Below are positions 1 through 8,555 of a stretch of DNA of 64,000 bases, one piece after another. The notes below the pieces were generated by a model that ran no database searches, was not told the origin of the DNA, and saw only the letters and a program-made list of their open reading frames with translations. A program made the position numbers and the translations under genes. The stretch's first letter is position 1. Each line of letters begins with the position of its first letter. Source of the DNA: JBFWUW01 sp050247075 (GTDB lineage Bacteria > Planctomycetota > Planctomycetia > Pirellulales > JBFWUW01); contig JBFWUW010000027.1 of NCBI GenBank assembly GCA_050247075.1, positions 1-64,000 on the forward strand, given 5' to 3'.

Positions 1-176
1 ACGTGGTAAGACTCGGCCATGTGGGTTTCCGCCTAGGACTAGGAACTGGCAATCATAGCTTCATTATAGAGGACGGCGAAATGAACGGTGTCGAATGCCA
101 CTCAGCAACAGACATTTTAAGATAGTGCATTGCCAGCGAGTCGAGTGCGCAGCGGCAATTTGACGAGGCTTGGTGA

Positions 177-310
177 GAACCACGAATCAAACGAATCTAA
201 CGGATGAATCTCCTGAGTGGAGACTAGCTTGAGGAAAAGGGTGCGGGCAACGACTAAAAGAACTCGTGCCGTAGGATCTTTATTCGTTAGATTCGTTAGA
301 TTCGTGGTTC
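177..310. repeat. Imperfect inverted repeat of a word-type intergenic repeat
   Basis: The arm at 177-205 begins GAACCACGAATC, and the arm at 282-310 ends with its reverse complement, GATTCGTGGTTC. The two 29-base arms differ at about two positions. Each arm is itself an iteration of the word AACGAATCT. I see no gene in 1-541; besides this pair it holds a REP-like unit at 421-445. The role is unknown; a mobile palindrome is the simplest reading. Confidence 0.6.
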
Positions 311-420
311 TTCTCTTAGCGAAGCGGCACGATCCCGCCGTTCTCGGCCGCGATGCGCAATCTGGCCTGAAAGTACGGCGTTGTTGGCGGTCTCGGCCCT
401 CCAGGATGGAACGCCGATTA

Positions 421-445
421 TCGCCGTCGGAGACGGCTCCTACGG
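421..445. repeat. REP-like unit (GCCGTCGGAGACGGCTCC family)
   Basis: This is a single copy of the palindromic unit GCCGTCGGAGACGGCTCCTA. The same unit recurs at 24230-24301 and 26461-26572, and a variant core lies at 10104-10176 and 18240. It sits just downstream of the zinc-ribbon ACP gene, which is on the minus strand. Confidence 0.6.
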
Positions 446-541
446 CCAGGTACCACCCCCGACAACGCGGTGGCCCTCTATCGTTGCATTATCTTCAAAT
501 GCCTGAATCAGCAAGCCATGAAAACTACTCGCCGCCGTCAG

Positions 542-970
542 TCAATCTTGTTCGTTGCCATCCCGTTCCAGCAAGTAGAGGATCAAATCCTCAAACGAGT
601 GGATGCCTTGCGCTATTTCATCGGGAATGTTTATGTCAAACTCCTCTTCAATCTCCATTGCCAACTCAACCGAGTCCAGGGAATCCAGTCCTGTTACTTT
701 CTCGAACGACTGAAACGGTCTGTTCGGCGATCTGGCGGGATCCCAACCGATCTGCACTCGCAAGAAGTCCAAGACCTTTCGCACGCTATCCGGCACGCGG
801 CGGCCCTCCAGTAAAACCGTGTTCTCGCCGTGGCGAAACAGCCATAACAGTTGGCCGCAGGTGGGGCAGGGAACATCACCCGCTGCCAGGGATGCCTCGA
901 CGCAGACCTCCCCGCATAACGGGCAGCGCAGCGGATCACCCTCGGGAGTGCGCGAGGAAATAACGGGCAT
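542..970 (-). CDS. Zinc-ribbon / acyl carrier protein fusion
   Basis: This 142-aa protein joins two small domains. Residues 16-38 form a treble-clef or zinc-ribbon-like knuckle with CPLC (16-19), C23 and CPTC (35-38). Residues 60-138 resemble an acyl carrier protein with the phosphopantetheine site GLDSLDSVEL, in which Ser97 is the expected attachment residue, followed by the acidic helix AMEIEEEF. The protein would carry an acyl or aminoacyl thioester. The zinc ribbon could dock it to a partner enzyme or nucleic acid, but that is inference. No fatty-acid or polyketide gene lies next to it, so its partner cannot be read from context. The start has only a weak ribosome-binding site, and the ATG at 970 is taken because it precedes the first cysteine pair. 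I am confident of both domains and do not know the function. Confidence 0.8.
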   Translation of the reverse strand: MPVISSRTPEGDPLRCPLCGEVCVEASLAAGDVPCPTCGQLLWLFRHGENTVLLEGRRVPDSVRKVLDFLRVQIGWDPARSPNRPFQSFEKVTGLDSLDSVELAMEIEEEFDINIPDEIAQGIHSFEDLILYLLERDGNEQD

Positions 971-1484
971 GGCGGAACCGACTAAAGGCAGGGCTAAGGT
1001 GGCCAGATAAAAAGTTTGGTGATGCCCCTTAAACGCCGTTGCGCGAGAGATTTACGCTGAAAGCGTTTCACGGCCCAGCCCTGGGTCGCTCGCTGGCGAG
1101 CGCACCCTGGGTAACTTGCCACGCGGAGTCTGTCCTACCCTGCAAGGGTTGCACAGCCTTCGACGCGGCGCATGATAAACGTTGCAGGTTAAGGTGGGGT
1201 CGCTCCCATGTTTGTGAAACCCCTTCGGGGTATGCGGCGGTTGTTATCCGATTTCGTACCCAGGGTGCGCTCGCTTTCGCTCGCAACCCTGGGCTGGGCT
1301 GTGAAACGCCTTCGGCGTAAAGCCGCGCACGGTCTACCTTTGTCCGGAGCAAACAGGCGGCCCGCGAGCGGACAACCTGGATTCATCATGGTCGGTTCGC
1401 GCAACGCGGGTCGAGCAGATTTCCACCGAGAACAGCGAGTTTTCAGCAACTTTTTATCAGGCCAGGGCTAATGCGCCCCTTGAA
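971..1484. other. Intergenic region holding a large inverted-repeat element
   Basis: I see no gene here. Most of the stretch is the 1051-1322 inverted-repeat element described separately. The rest (1323-1484) has no clear signal. Short open frames on both strands follow the repeat arms and have no recognisable domain. Confidence 0.5.
1051..1322. repeat. Palindromic element with imperfect ~65-bp terminal inverted repeats
   Basis: The left arm (1051-1114) contains TTTACGCTGAAAGCGTTTCA, and the right arm (1256-1322) contains its near reverse complement TGAAACGCCTTCGGCGTAAA. Both arms then share the core GCGCACCCTGGGTA and an inner GCTCGC/GCGAGC palindrome. The 140-base centre includes the small hairpin ACCCCTTCGGGGT. 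This has the layout of a non-autonomous (MITE-like) element. I found no clear target-site duplication and no transposase nearby. Confidence 0.55.
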
Positions 1485-2525
1485 CTACGCTTTACCCGCC
1501 GCGGCCACCCGCATTTCCGCCAGCCGGGCGGCCACGCGAATGGCTTCGACCATGCTGCTGGTCTCCGCGCGTCCCGTCCAAGCCAGGTCGAAGGCCGTGC
1601 CGTGGGCCACGCTGGTTCGGACGATTGGCAGTCCCAAGGTGACATTGACGGCGCGGTGCATTCCCAGCAGCTTAAGCGCGATATGCCCCTGGTCGTGGTA
1701 CATGGCCACCACGGCATCGAACAGCCCATCGCGGGCTTTGACCATCAACGTGTCCGTTGGCCAGGGGCCGCTGGCATTGAAACCCAAAGCGCAAGCCCGC
1801 TCTACCGCCGGGGCAATGATTTGCCGCTCTTCGTCGCCAAACAGGCCTTCCTCGCCCGCGTGCGGGTTGAGAGCGCAAATGCCAATCCGCGGCCGCGACC
1901 CTAGCAACGCCGTCATCAAGATATCAACAAGCTGCGTCTTGGCCAGAATGTTCTCCACGTTCAAATGGGCAAAGACCTCTCGCAAAGCCATGTGCAGCGT
2001 GACATGCACCACGCCCAGTCCGGCCGGAGAGCGGATGTATTCGTCATGGCCCAGGTAGAGCAACATGGCAAAATCGTCTACGCCGCATAACTCGGCCAAC
2101 AGTTCGGTATGGCCCGGATAGGGGTGGCCCGCTTGCCACAGGGCCGCCTTGTGCAGGGGGGCCGTGCAGAGAGCGTCAATCCGCCCATCGAGCGCCAACC
2201 GCGCCGCCAGCACCAGCGCATCGTAGGCGGCCTGTCCAGCACGCGGGTCGATGCGGCCCGGCACGGCTTCCGTCACATCGTCTGGCCCGGCGGGAAGGCA
2301 GGGAATTTGCTCCGGCGAGGGATTGGCCTCTTCGGGCGAACCGATCACCGCGACCGTGGCCGGCAGCCCGCGCAGGGCCACGGCACGCCTTAGTATCTCG
2401 GGATGTCCGACCACAAACGGGCGGCACCAGCCATGCACTTCGGCGGAATTCCACGCGCCGGCGATCGTTTCCGGCCCGACACCGGCCGGGTCGCCAAGGG
2501 TCAGGGCTATCAAGGGCTTTGGCAT
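1485..2525 (-). CDS. pdxA: 4-hydroxythreonine-4-phosphate dehydrogenase
   Basis: PdxA oxidises 4-phosphohydroxy-L-threonine with NAD. The product decarboxylates to 3-amino-2-oxopropyl phosphate for pyridoxal phosphate synthesis in the DXP-dependent pathway. The 346-aa length is normal for the family. Signature stretches are the N-terminal TLGDPAGVGPE, the metal-ligand region GHTELLAELCG and the C-terminal MYHDQGHIALK. It is the last gene of a minus-strand run, 21 bases after a class IV aminotransferase, an enzyme class that uses PLP. The shared operon may be functional or chance. Identification is secure; the substrate could differ only if this is a PdxA2-type paralogue. Confidence 0.93.
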   Translation of the reverse strand: MPKPLIALTLGDPAGVGPETIAGAWNSAEVHGWCRPFVVGHPEILRRAVALRGLPATVAVIGSPEEANPSPEQIPCLPAGPDDVTEAVPGRIDPRAGQAAYDALVLAARLALDGRIDALCTAPLHKAALWQAGHPYPGHTELLAELCGVDDFAMLLYLGHDEYIRSPAGLGVVHVTLHMALREVFAHLNVENILAKTQLVDILMTALLGSRPRIGICALNPHAGEEGLFGDEERQIIAPAVERACALGFNASGPWPTDTLMVKARDGLFDAVVAMYHDQGHIALKLLGMHRAVNVTLGLPIVRTSVAHGTAFDLAWTGRAETSSMVEAIRVAARLAEMRVAAAGKA

Positions 2526-2546
2526 ATTGGCATTGTATCCATTGCA

Positions 2547-3446
2547 CTACACCACGGCTTCCCCTTCCACCGCCACGACAGCGGCGAACAACTCCATCAG
2601 CCGACGTGTGACGGGACCGGTTTGGCCGGTGCCGATGGTGCGTCCATCCACACGAATTACTGAAGCCAGTTCTCCCATGGTGCCGGTGCAGAACATCTCG
2701 TTCGCGCGGTAGACATCGACCAGCGACAGGTCGGCAACCTCGTGCGGCAGATTCTCGCGACGGCAGATATCCAGCACCACCGAGCGGGTGATCCCCTCGG
2801 GGCAGGCGTGTGTGTGCGGCGTAAGAATCGTACCGCCGTGGACCAGGAAAACGTGCGTGGCGTTTGTTTCGGCCACAAAGCCGCGTTGATCGAGCATCAG
2901 GGCGTCGTCGGCACCGGCGGCGTTGGCCTGGATCTTGGCCAAAATGGAGTTGATCAGATTGTTGTGGTGAATCTTGGGATCTAGCACGTCGGGCGCGGGA
3001 CGGCGGATGGTGGAAGTCACCAGCGTCACGCCCGACTTGTCGTAAACTGGCGGCTTGTGCTCCGCCAAGACGATCAACGTCGGCCCCACGGTATTCAGCC
3101 GGGGATCCATGCCGCTGGTGTACTTTACCCCGCGCGTCAACGTCAGGCGCACATGGACATTGTCGTGCATGTTGTTCGCGGCCAGGGTGCGGCGTATCTC
3201 ATCCGTGATCCGCGGGTGCGATGGAATTTCGGCAAAAGCCAAGGCTACAGCGGAATCGCGGAGGCGATCAAGATGAGCGCCCAAGCGAAAAATCTTGCCT
3301 TGGTACAGCCGCAAGCCTTCCCAAACGGCATCCCCCCCTTGCACGACAGAGTCGAACGGGCTGATCCCGGCCTGGTCGCGGTGAACGAGTTGGCCGTTGA
3401 TATTGACGACCAGATCGCGATTGCGTTCGTCGTAACGCTGCAGCAT
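2547..3446 (-). CDS. Class IV (branched-chain/D-amino acid type) aminotransferase
   Basis: This is a PLP-dependent fold type IV transaminase of 299 aa from the chosen start. Visible features are the N-terminal FDSVVQGGDAVWEGLRLYQG stretch, the probable Schiff-base lysine K158 in PKIHHNN, the glutamate of VAETNATHVFLV (E193), and a C-terminal CTGTMGEL that resembles the phosphate-binding loop. An ATG 75 bases upstream would overlap the preceding gene, so I chose the ATG at 3446, which begins MLQRYDERN. It lies 29 bases after a sulfotransferase-like gene and 21 bases before pdxA. It could act on branched-chain amino acids, D-amino acids or aminodeoxychorismate; the sequence alone does not settle which. 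Confidence 0.85.
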   Translation of the reverse strand: MLQRYDERNRDLVVNINGQLVHRDQAGISPFDSVVQGGDAVWEGLRLYQGKIFRLGAHLDRLRDSAVALAFAEIPSHPRITDEIRRTLAANNMHDNVHVRLTLTRGVKYTSGMDPRLNTVGPTLIVLAEHKPPVYDKSGVTLVTSTIRRPAPDVLDPKIHHNNLINSILAKIQANAAGADDALMLDQRGFVAETNATHVFLVHGGTILTPHTHACPEGITRSVVLDICRRENLPHEVADLSLVDVYRANEMFCTGTMGELASVIRVDGRTIGTGQTGPVTRRLMELFAAVVAVEGEAVV

Positions 3447-3475
3447 GTCGATGGCCCCCGTTGGTAAGTGTTTTG

Positions 3476-4210
3476 TTACTGAATGCGCTGTGCGAACAGT
3501 TGGGCGTATAGCGTTTCGCACTCATCGCACAACGATTGCAGTTCCGCTGGCACTTGCTCATCCTTCGGCCGGTAGGTGCCAAAACCGGTGGTGGTTTCTA
3601 CCTGGTGATACCAGTGTTTGGCCCAGATGCCGTCGGTATCGCGGCGGCCGGGCGGCCAGTGCAGCATGCATTCGTCGAAATGCGTGCCGAGCGCGTCGCA
3701 AAGCCGCGTGAGGATTCCTCGCGGATTCTCCAAAACATCGCGAGAGTCGATGATCGGGGGAGTGCCGCCGGTTTGCCGGCGTGCCCACTCGAAGATCTCC
3801 ATTTGCTGCGGCAAGCCAGTATCGGCCAAGGTGGGCCGCGGAATAAAGTGCAACAGCGACGTCAACATCTCACGCGGTTCGCGAATCAAGAAGGCGTGGG
3901 TCAGCCCATCGAGCCAGCCCCGGTCGATTTCCGGCAACAGGTGATGGCTCATCTGTTTCTGGTAAAAGATCGCCTTGCCCTGGGGAATGGGCCCCGTCAG
4001 CCAACTGGCGACTTTGCGCCAATCGGCTTCGTGATGGCCGATGACTTCGTCGGCACCGGGGTGCGGCAACCGCGTCGTTTGCAAGTAGTGGGCGTAGAGC
4101 GGTTCATCGCAGACAAAGGTATCGGGCCGATTGCCCCAAGCCCGCAGCATGGCCGTGGAGATATTCCGCGGTCCCGACCACATGGCGATTCGCAAAGGTT
4201 GTGGATTCAT
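3476..4210 (-). CDS. P-loop sulfotransferase-like protein
   Basis: This 244-aa cytosolic protein has an N-terminal nucleotide-binding loop, IAMWSGPRNISTAML (residues 7-21), in the position of the PAPS 5'-phosphosulfate loop of sulfotransferases. FLIREPREMLTSLLHF resembles the 3'-phosphate-binding strand and helix (consensus RxPxxxxxS). From memory, plant branched-chain-aminotransferase-like proteins fuse a domain of this kind to a class IV aminotransferase, and here the two are adjacent genes in one operon. A longer frame starts at 4369, but MNPQPLRIAMW at 4210 places the P-loop at the usual distance. The substrate is unknown, and whether it transfers sulfate at all is unproven. Confidence 0.75.
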   Translation of the reverse strand: MNPQPLRIAMWSGPRNISTAMLRAWGNRPDTFVCDEPLYAHYLQTTRLPHPGADEVIGHHEADWRKVASWLTGPIPQGKAIFYQKQMSHHLLPEIDRGWLDGLTHAFLIREPREMLTSLLHFIPRPTLADTGLPQQMEIFEWARRQTGGTPPIIDSRDVLENPRGILTRLCDALGTHFDECMLHWPPGRRDTDGIWAKHWYHQVETTTGFGTYRPKDEQVPAELQSLCDECETLYAQLFAQRIQ

Positions 4211-4356
4211 GCAACCGTTTATAGCATTGGCCTGCATAGGATCAATCGGTCGATGCCGGGCCTGGCGGATGCTTCCTGGCCAGCCGTCGGTTACATTGGC
4301 ATCGGTTGCCATGTCTGTTTGACAAGTTCTTGTTGGAATACCGCCGAGCACCACCG

Positions 4357-5223
4357 ATGGATGATGCATCCTCGCCCCCGCCTGCCGATCGCTCCTCGCC
4401 CATGTCGGCCAGCCAATACGCGGACCACATGCGCCTGCAAGGCGGCATTAAAACGGCCAAGATCCTGGGAATCGCTTGCGTGGTCTACTCGTCCCTGGGT
4501 TTGATGATGGCCATGTGTTGCGGGCTTTCCTCCGCCGGCATCGAGGCCATGGTGCGGCAAGTCGTCACGCAAATGCAGACCGCCCAGCAACAATTCAAGC
4601 AGGCCTACGAACAAGAACTGGCCGATTTGGAGGAACAAATCAACGCGGCTGACGATGACGAGGAAAAGCGGGCGCTGCGAGATTCTCGCGAGGCAATGAT
4701 CCAAAGCCAGCCGCTTGCTGCAACCCCGCCCAGTTTGAACGAGCTAACCGCGGTGTTGGCCAGCCCCAAACTAAAGTCATTCTCGGCCATCGAGATTCTC
4801 AGCGGCGTTGTACTCAACCTGGCCATGCTGGCGACGGGTATCGGCCTGATCCAGCGCAAGCGGTGGGGCCGGGTTGGCACCTGTTACGTCAGCGTACTTA
4901 AGGTCGCGCGATTGCTGCTGCTGTATCTGCCGTTCATGTTCGTCATCTGGCCGGGATGGGTGCGTGAACTCTCGGCGGTGACGGAAAAAATGGTCGAGGA
5001 AACGCAGAAGAATAACCCTGCCGCCGCTGCCCCCCCGGCCGGAGTTCCCACGCCCAAGCAGATGGCGCAGCAGGTTTCGCTCACGGTTTATGTCTATGGG
5101 GTCATGTGGGCCTGCATGATGGTCGTCTTGTCCCCGATTCTACCGGGAATCCTGCTCTGGCTGCTGCGACGGCCGAATGTCGTGGCCGCTTGCCATGCCG
5201 CACCGACGTTGGCGATGGAATGA
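4357..5223 (+). CDS. Integral membrane protein of unknown function
   Basis: I do not recognise a family for this 288-aa protein. It has a first membrane helix (ILGIACVVYSSLGLMM), then an acidic, probably coiled-coil segment rich in Gln and Glu (QTAQQQFKQAYEQELADLEE), and three further hydrophobic segments (VVLNLAMLATGIGLI, LLLLYLPFMFVIW, VYGVMWACMMVVLSP). A proline/alanine spacer precedes the last one. The ATG at 4357 (MDDASSPPP) is chosen because the sequence before it has no support. It ends 7 bases before the ABC-2 permease gene, so the two are probably co-transcribed. Confidence 0.7.
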   Translation: MDDASSPPPADRSSPMSASQYADHMRLQGGIKTAKILGIACVVYSSLGLMMAMCCGLSSAGIEAMVRQVVTQMQTAQQQFKQAYEQELADLEEQINAADDDEEKRALRDSREAMIQSQPLAATPPSLNELTAVLASPKLKSFSAIEILSGVVLNLAMLATGIGLIQRKRWGRVGTCYVSVLKVARLLLLYLPFMFVIWPGWVRELSAVTEKMVEETQKNNPAAAAPPAGVPTPKQMAQQVSLTVYVYGVMWACMMVVLSPILPGILLWLLRRPNVVAACHAAPTLAME

Positions 5224-5230
5224 TATTCGG

Positions 5231-7213
5231 ATGAATCTCGTCGAATACCTGTTCGGGCCGCTGGCGGATGTCGAGTGCCGCCGCGCACTGGGCAAGGCCC
5301 GCTGGATCTGGCTGCGGTTGGCGTCGGCCTTGCCCGGCCTAGGAGTCGTGCTGATCTTTGTCTGGATCTGGTGGGTCACAACGGTTTTCGATTCCACCAG
5401 TTCGCCCTCTACGTTGCTGCGGGTGGGCGTGGCCACCATTGGCATGTACAGCGTGGCGGTGGCGATTATTTTCGCGCCTGCCACGTTGGCGGCGACGTTG
5501 GCGGGCGAGAAGGACCGCGGCACGCTAGCGCTGTTATTGACCAGCCGCGTTTCACCGCGTGAGATCATCCTGGCCAAACTGGCCAGCCGGCTGCTGCCGA
5601 TCTTACTGTTGTTGCTGGCGGGCGTGCCGGCATTGGTATTGATGGCGGGCCTGCCGGAAGTGGGCCTGGCCCCGACCTTATTGCTGTGTCTGCTCCCATT
5701 TGCCGTCGCCTTGGGAGGAGCCGGACTGGCATTGGCCATCTCAACCGTGGCCCGCAAGGGGCGCGATGCCCTATTGGCCGTCTATCTGTTGGAAATCGCG
5801 CTGGTCCTGGTGCCGCTATTCTTGATCGATCTGGTCCCCCCGTCGGTCTCACGCTGGATATTGTCGTTCAACCCGTTTCATGGCGTCTTCTTACTGGCCT
5901 TGCGCGGCTCCATTACTCGGGCGGCGGTTTCCATCGCGGTCTGGAGCAGCGTGGGCCTGTTGGGCATTGCCTGGTCAGCCTGGCGGTTGGCACCGATCTA
6001 TCTGCGGCAACTCAACGGAGGATCGGCTCGCGGCAAACAGCGGGAACGACGGACGATGACCGTCAGCGAACGGCCCATGTTGTGGAAAGAAATTCACTGT
6101 GGCCAAGGCCAGCACAACCGACTATTGCGGTGGCTCATCTGGCTATTGATGGCCGTGTTGGGCGTTACGGCCACGGCCCTGGCCGTCGTCATCGGTTTGG
6201 AAAATTACGGCGTGCGGCTGGGATGGGTCTCCGCCGATGCCGCGGGCAAGGCCGTGCTGCCGCCGTTGGTGGTGGCGACAGCCGACATACTGCGGCGTTG
6301 GGCCGAGTTGTCAGCCTACCCGCTAAGCTGGCTGGTGCAGTGGGCGGTCGGCATGCGGGCCGCGGTGGCGATTGCCTCGGAGCGGGAGCAAGAGACGTGG
6401 GACACCTTGATGACCACGCCGTTGGAAGGCAATGAGATCGTCGGCCCTAAAATCGTGGGAAGCCTGTGGTCCATGAAGCTGCTGCTGCTGGCGGCCGCCG
6501 TCAGTTGGGGCCTGAGCGGCCTGTCGGGGGCGATGGAACCGGTTGTCGTATGGAACTTTGTGTCGCGGACGACCATGGCCAGTGCCTTTATGGCGGCCGT
6601 TGGTACGTGGGCCTCCGCCCAGGCAAAATCAGCCGCGCGGGCCATGACGGTGACATTGGCGCTGTGGCTGGCCGCGGCCATCGTGGTGATTGTGGCGGGG
6701 GGAATCCTCACGGCCATCGGCGCACTGCTGGTGGCGTTGCTGAAAGTCGTCGCCGAATCCAATCACTGGTACGCCACCCGCGACTTACTGAGCCTGCTCA
6801 GCTTTTCTCAAGGATACGAATTTATCCGCCTGGCGGTTTTCGCCGCCGCGACCCTTTTGGCCGCTTGGGTTTGCCGCCGAAATTTCGATGCCTTGGCTGG
6901 GAGGAACTACATCCGCGCATACATTCCGCCCCCGTTGAACTACGTCAGGCCTTATCAAATGGCGACCCATCAGGCAGGTCCCATGGGCCTCGACGGACGC
7001 CCCTTGCCGCCATTAAAGCCGCGACCGGCGGCCAGGCCCGTGGCCGAAATGCCCCTCTCCCAGGATTTGCCCCCAATTCCCACCTCACCCACCGCGGCAC
7101 CAGCACTCGGCGAAACTCCGAACAAGCAGCCCCGGGATATGCCGGCGATCCCTCTGGTGATGCCGATCCCTTCGCCCCCGCCGGATGAACGTCAACGTCC
7201 AGATAGCGGGTGA
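5231..7213 (+). CDS. ABC-2 type transporter permease (duplicated permease)
   Basis: This 660-aa polytopic membrane protein contains the ABC-2 permease signature twice: GEKDRGTLALLLTSRVSPRE near residue 95 and EREQETWDTLMTTPLEGNE near residue 395. Each is followed by hydrophobic helices, so two permease halves are fused in one chain. The last 90 residues form a proline-rich, presumably cytosolic tail. ABC-2 permeases export drugs, polysaccharides or other molecules with a separate ATPase, but no matching ATPase gene is adjacent. The ATG at 5231 (MNLVEYLFGPL) follows the upstream gene by 7 bases. The substrate cannot be inferred. Confidence 0.82.
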   Translation: MNLVEYLFGPLADVECRRALGKARWIWLRLASALPGLGVVLIFVWIWWVTTVFDSTSSPSTLLRVGVATIGMYSVAVAIIFAPATLAATLAGEKDRGTLALLLTSRVSPREIILAKLASRLLPILLLLLAGVPALVLMAGLPEVGLAPTLLLCLLPFAVALGGAGLALAISTVARKGRDALLAVYLLEIALVLVPLFLIDLVPPSVSRWILSFNPFHGVFLLALRGSITRAAVSIAVWSSVGLLGIAWSAWRLAPIYLRQLNGGSARGKQRERRTMTVSERPMLWKEIHCGQGQHNRLLRWLIWLLMAVLGVTATALAVVIGLENYGVRLGWVSADAAGKAVLPPLVVATADILRRWAELSAYPLSWLVQWAVGMRAAVAIASEREQETWDTLMTTPLEGNEIVGPKIVGSLWSMKLLLLAAAVSWGLSGLSGAMEPVVVWNFVSRTTMASAFMAAVGTWASAQAKSAARAMTVTLALWLAAAIVVIVAGGILTAIGALLVALLKVVAESNHWYATRDLLSLLSFSQGYEFIRLAVFAAATLLAAWVCRRNFDALAGRNYIRAYIPPPLNYVRPYQMATHQAGPMGLDGRPLPPLKPRPAARPVAEMPLSQDLPPIPTSPTAAPALGETPNKQPRDMPAIPLVMPIPSPPPDERQRPDSG

Positions 7214-7330
7214 AATGATGTGACAGGCAACGGCTTGAGCGACCCCGTTCGTCCGCCTATGGTGGTAATGCGTATTACCTCATTCAAAAAAATCCGCATC
7301 GGTTTTGGACCCTTAGCAGAGAAAATTGCC

Positions 7331-8545
7331 ATGCATTTGCCGCGAGTTCGATCCCTTCCATGCGGTAATACGTCATCCTGGCTGGTCTGTCTGGCCATGC
7401 TTATGGTGCTGACCGGCTGGGCCGCGGCCGAGGAGCCGGCCGGGTGGCAAATGGGCGAGCCGATTGCACTCGATGGCGTCAGCGTGAAATTGTCGCGGCC
7501 GGTACTGGTGGCGCGGAGCAGCGGGTACTTGTGGTTCCCCACGTTGGCGAAGCTCTCCGATGGCCGCATTTTGGCCACCATGTCGAACTATGCCGATAAA
7601 CATGTCGCCGTATCGACATCCGCCCAGGCATTTTCCGACGATGGCGGCCTTACCTGGAGCAAGCCCTCGACGGCGCTTTTTTGCGACGTTCATTTGCGCC
7701 TTCCCAATGGCGACGAGATGTTTTTGCCCTATTACATGCAGCCGTCGCCAGACGGCGGCATGACCGCCCCATTTCAGATCTATCGCGCCGCCAGCCAGAG
7801 CGTGGAACCAATTGAAAAAGGTTTGTCGGTCAGCGGTTGGCCCCGGCCCGACAAGGGCTTTGCGCCGGAGCTAGGGTTGTCGGGCTTTGTCTTCAGCGGA
7901 CAAGCGGTGGAGTTGCCAGACCAGGGCTATCTGGCCACGCTGTATGGCTGGTTCGAAGGAGACAAACGCTTCAGCCTGGTGGCCGCGGAATCGGCCGATG
8001 GCAAGAAATGGAAAATCCGCTCGACCATCGCCGGGCCGGAATGCCGCTTGCCCGGCTGGGAAGGCCCTTGCGAAGCCGCCCTGTGCCGCCTGAAGGATGG
8101 CCGTTTGCTATGCGTTTATCGGCTGGCGGGCTACGTCCCCCTGGGGCAGTCGTTCAGCAGCGACGAAGGCCGCACTTGGACCAGCCCGCAACCGATGAAA
8201 GGGCCGTTCTCGGTTCAGCCCAGCCTGGCCGCGTTCCCATCGGGCCGGCTGGCATTGTCGGGTGGAAGGCCTGGCGTGGTCTTGTGGCTGAATCTCGATG
8301 GGCAGGCACTCGACTGGCAAGCCGTCGATCTGCAAGCCCACCACGATGCCTGCCACCCCAAGGAACCGATCACCACGGGCTTGGAGCGGACATCGAGCTA
8401 CACCGAAGTCATCGCCACCGGCGAGGGGGAAGGGCTCGTGATCTACGACCGCATTCCCAAGGGTTGGCGAGAGATTCCCGCCGATTCGCCCGACACCAAT
8501 AGCGTATGGGTGGTCCGCTTTGAAGCAGAAACCTCCACGCCGTAG
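7331..8545 (+). CDS. Exported sialidase-like (BNR/Asp-box) protein
   Basis: This 404-aa protein has a signal peptide (SSWLVCLAMLMVLTGWAAAEE) and a six-bladed-propeller type sequence with Asp-box motifs FSDDGGLTWSKP, ESADGKKWKIR and FSSDEGRTWTSP. That places it with exo-alpha-sialidases and related BNR-repeat hydrolases, which act outside the cytoplasm on glycoconjugates. The catalytic triad cannot be assigned by eye, so activity is uncertain. The ATG at 7331 is chosen because it places the signal peptide at the N terminus. It ends 10 bases before a sugar ABC transporter ATPase, which fits a pairing of glycan cleavage with monosaccharide uptake. Confidence 0.78.
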   Translation: MHLPRVRSLPCGNTSSWLVCLAMLMVLTGWAAAEEPAGWQMGEPIALDGVSVKLSRPVLVARSSGYLWFPTLAKLSDGRILATMSNYADKHVAVSTSAQAFSDDGGLTWSKPSTALFCDVHLRLPNGDEMFLPYYMQPSPDGGMTAPFQIYRAASQSVEPIEKGLSVSGWPRPDKGFAPELGLSGFVFSGQAVELPDQGYLATLYGWFEGDKRFSLVAAESADGKKWKIRSTIAGPECRLPGWEGPCEAALCRLKDGRLLCVYRLAGYVPLGQSFSSDEGRTWTSPQPMKGPFSVQPSLAAFPSGRLALSGGRPGVVLWLNLDGQALDWQAVDLQAHHDACHPKEPITTGLERTSSYTEVIATGEGEGLVIYDRIPKGWREIPADSPDTNSVWVVRFEAETSTP

Positions 8546-8555
8546 ACCTGCAACC

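Noticed and set aside
217..963. Long plus-strand open frame across the zinc-ribbon ACP gene
   Set aside because: It is antisense to a gene with clear motifs and its translation is compositionally odd and without domains.
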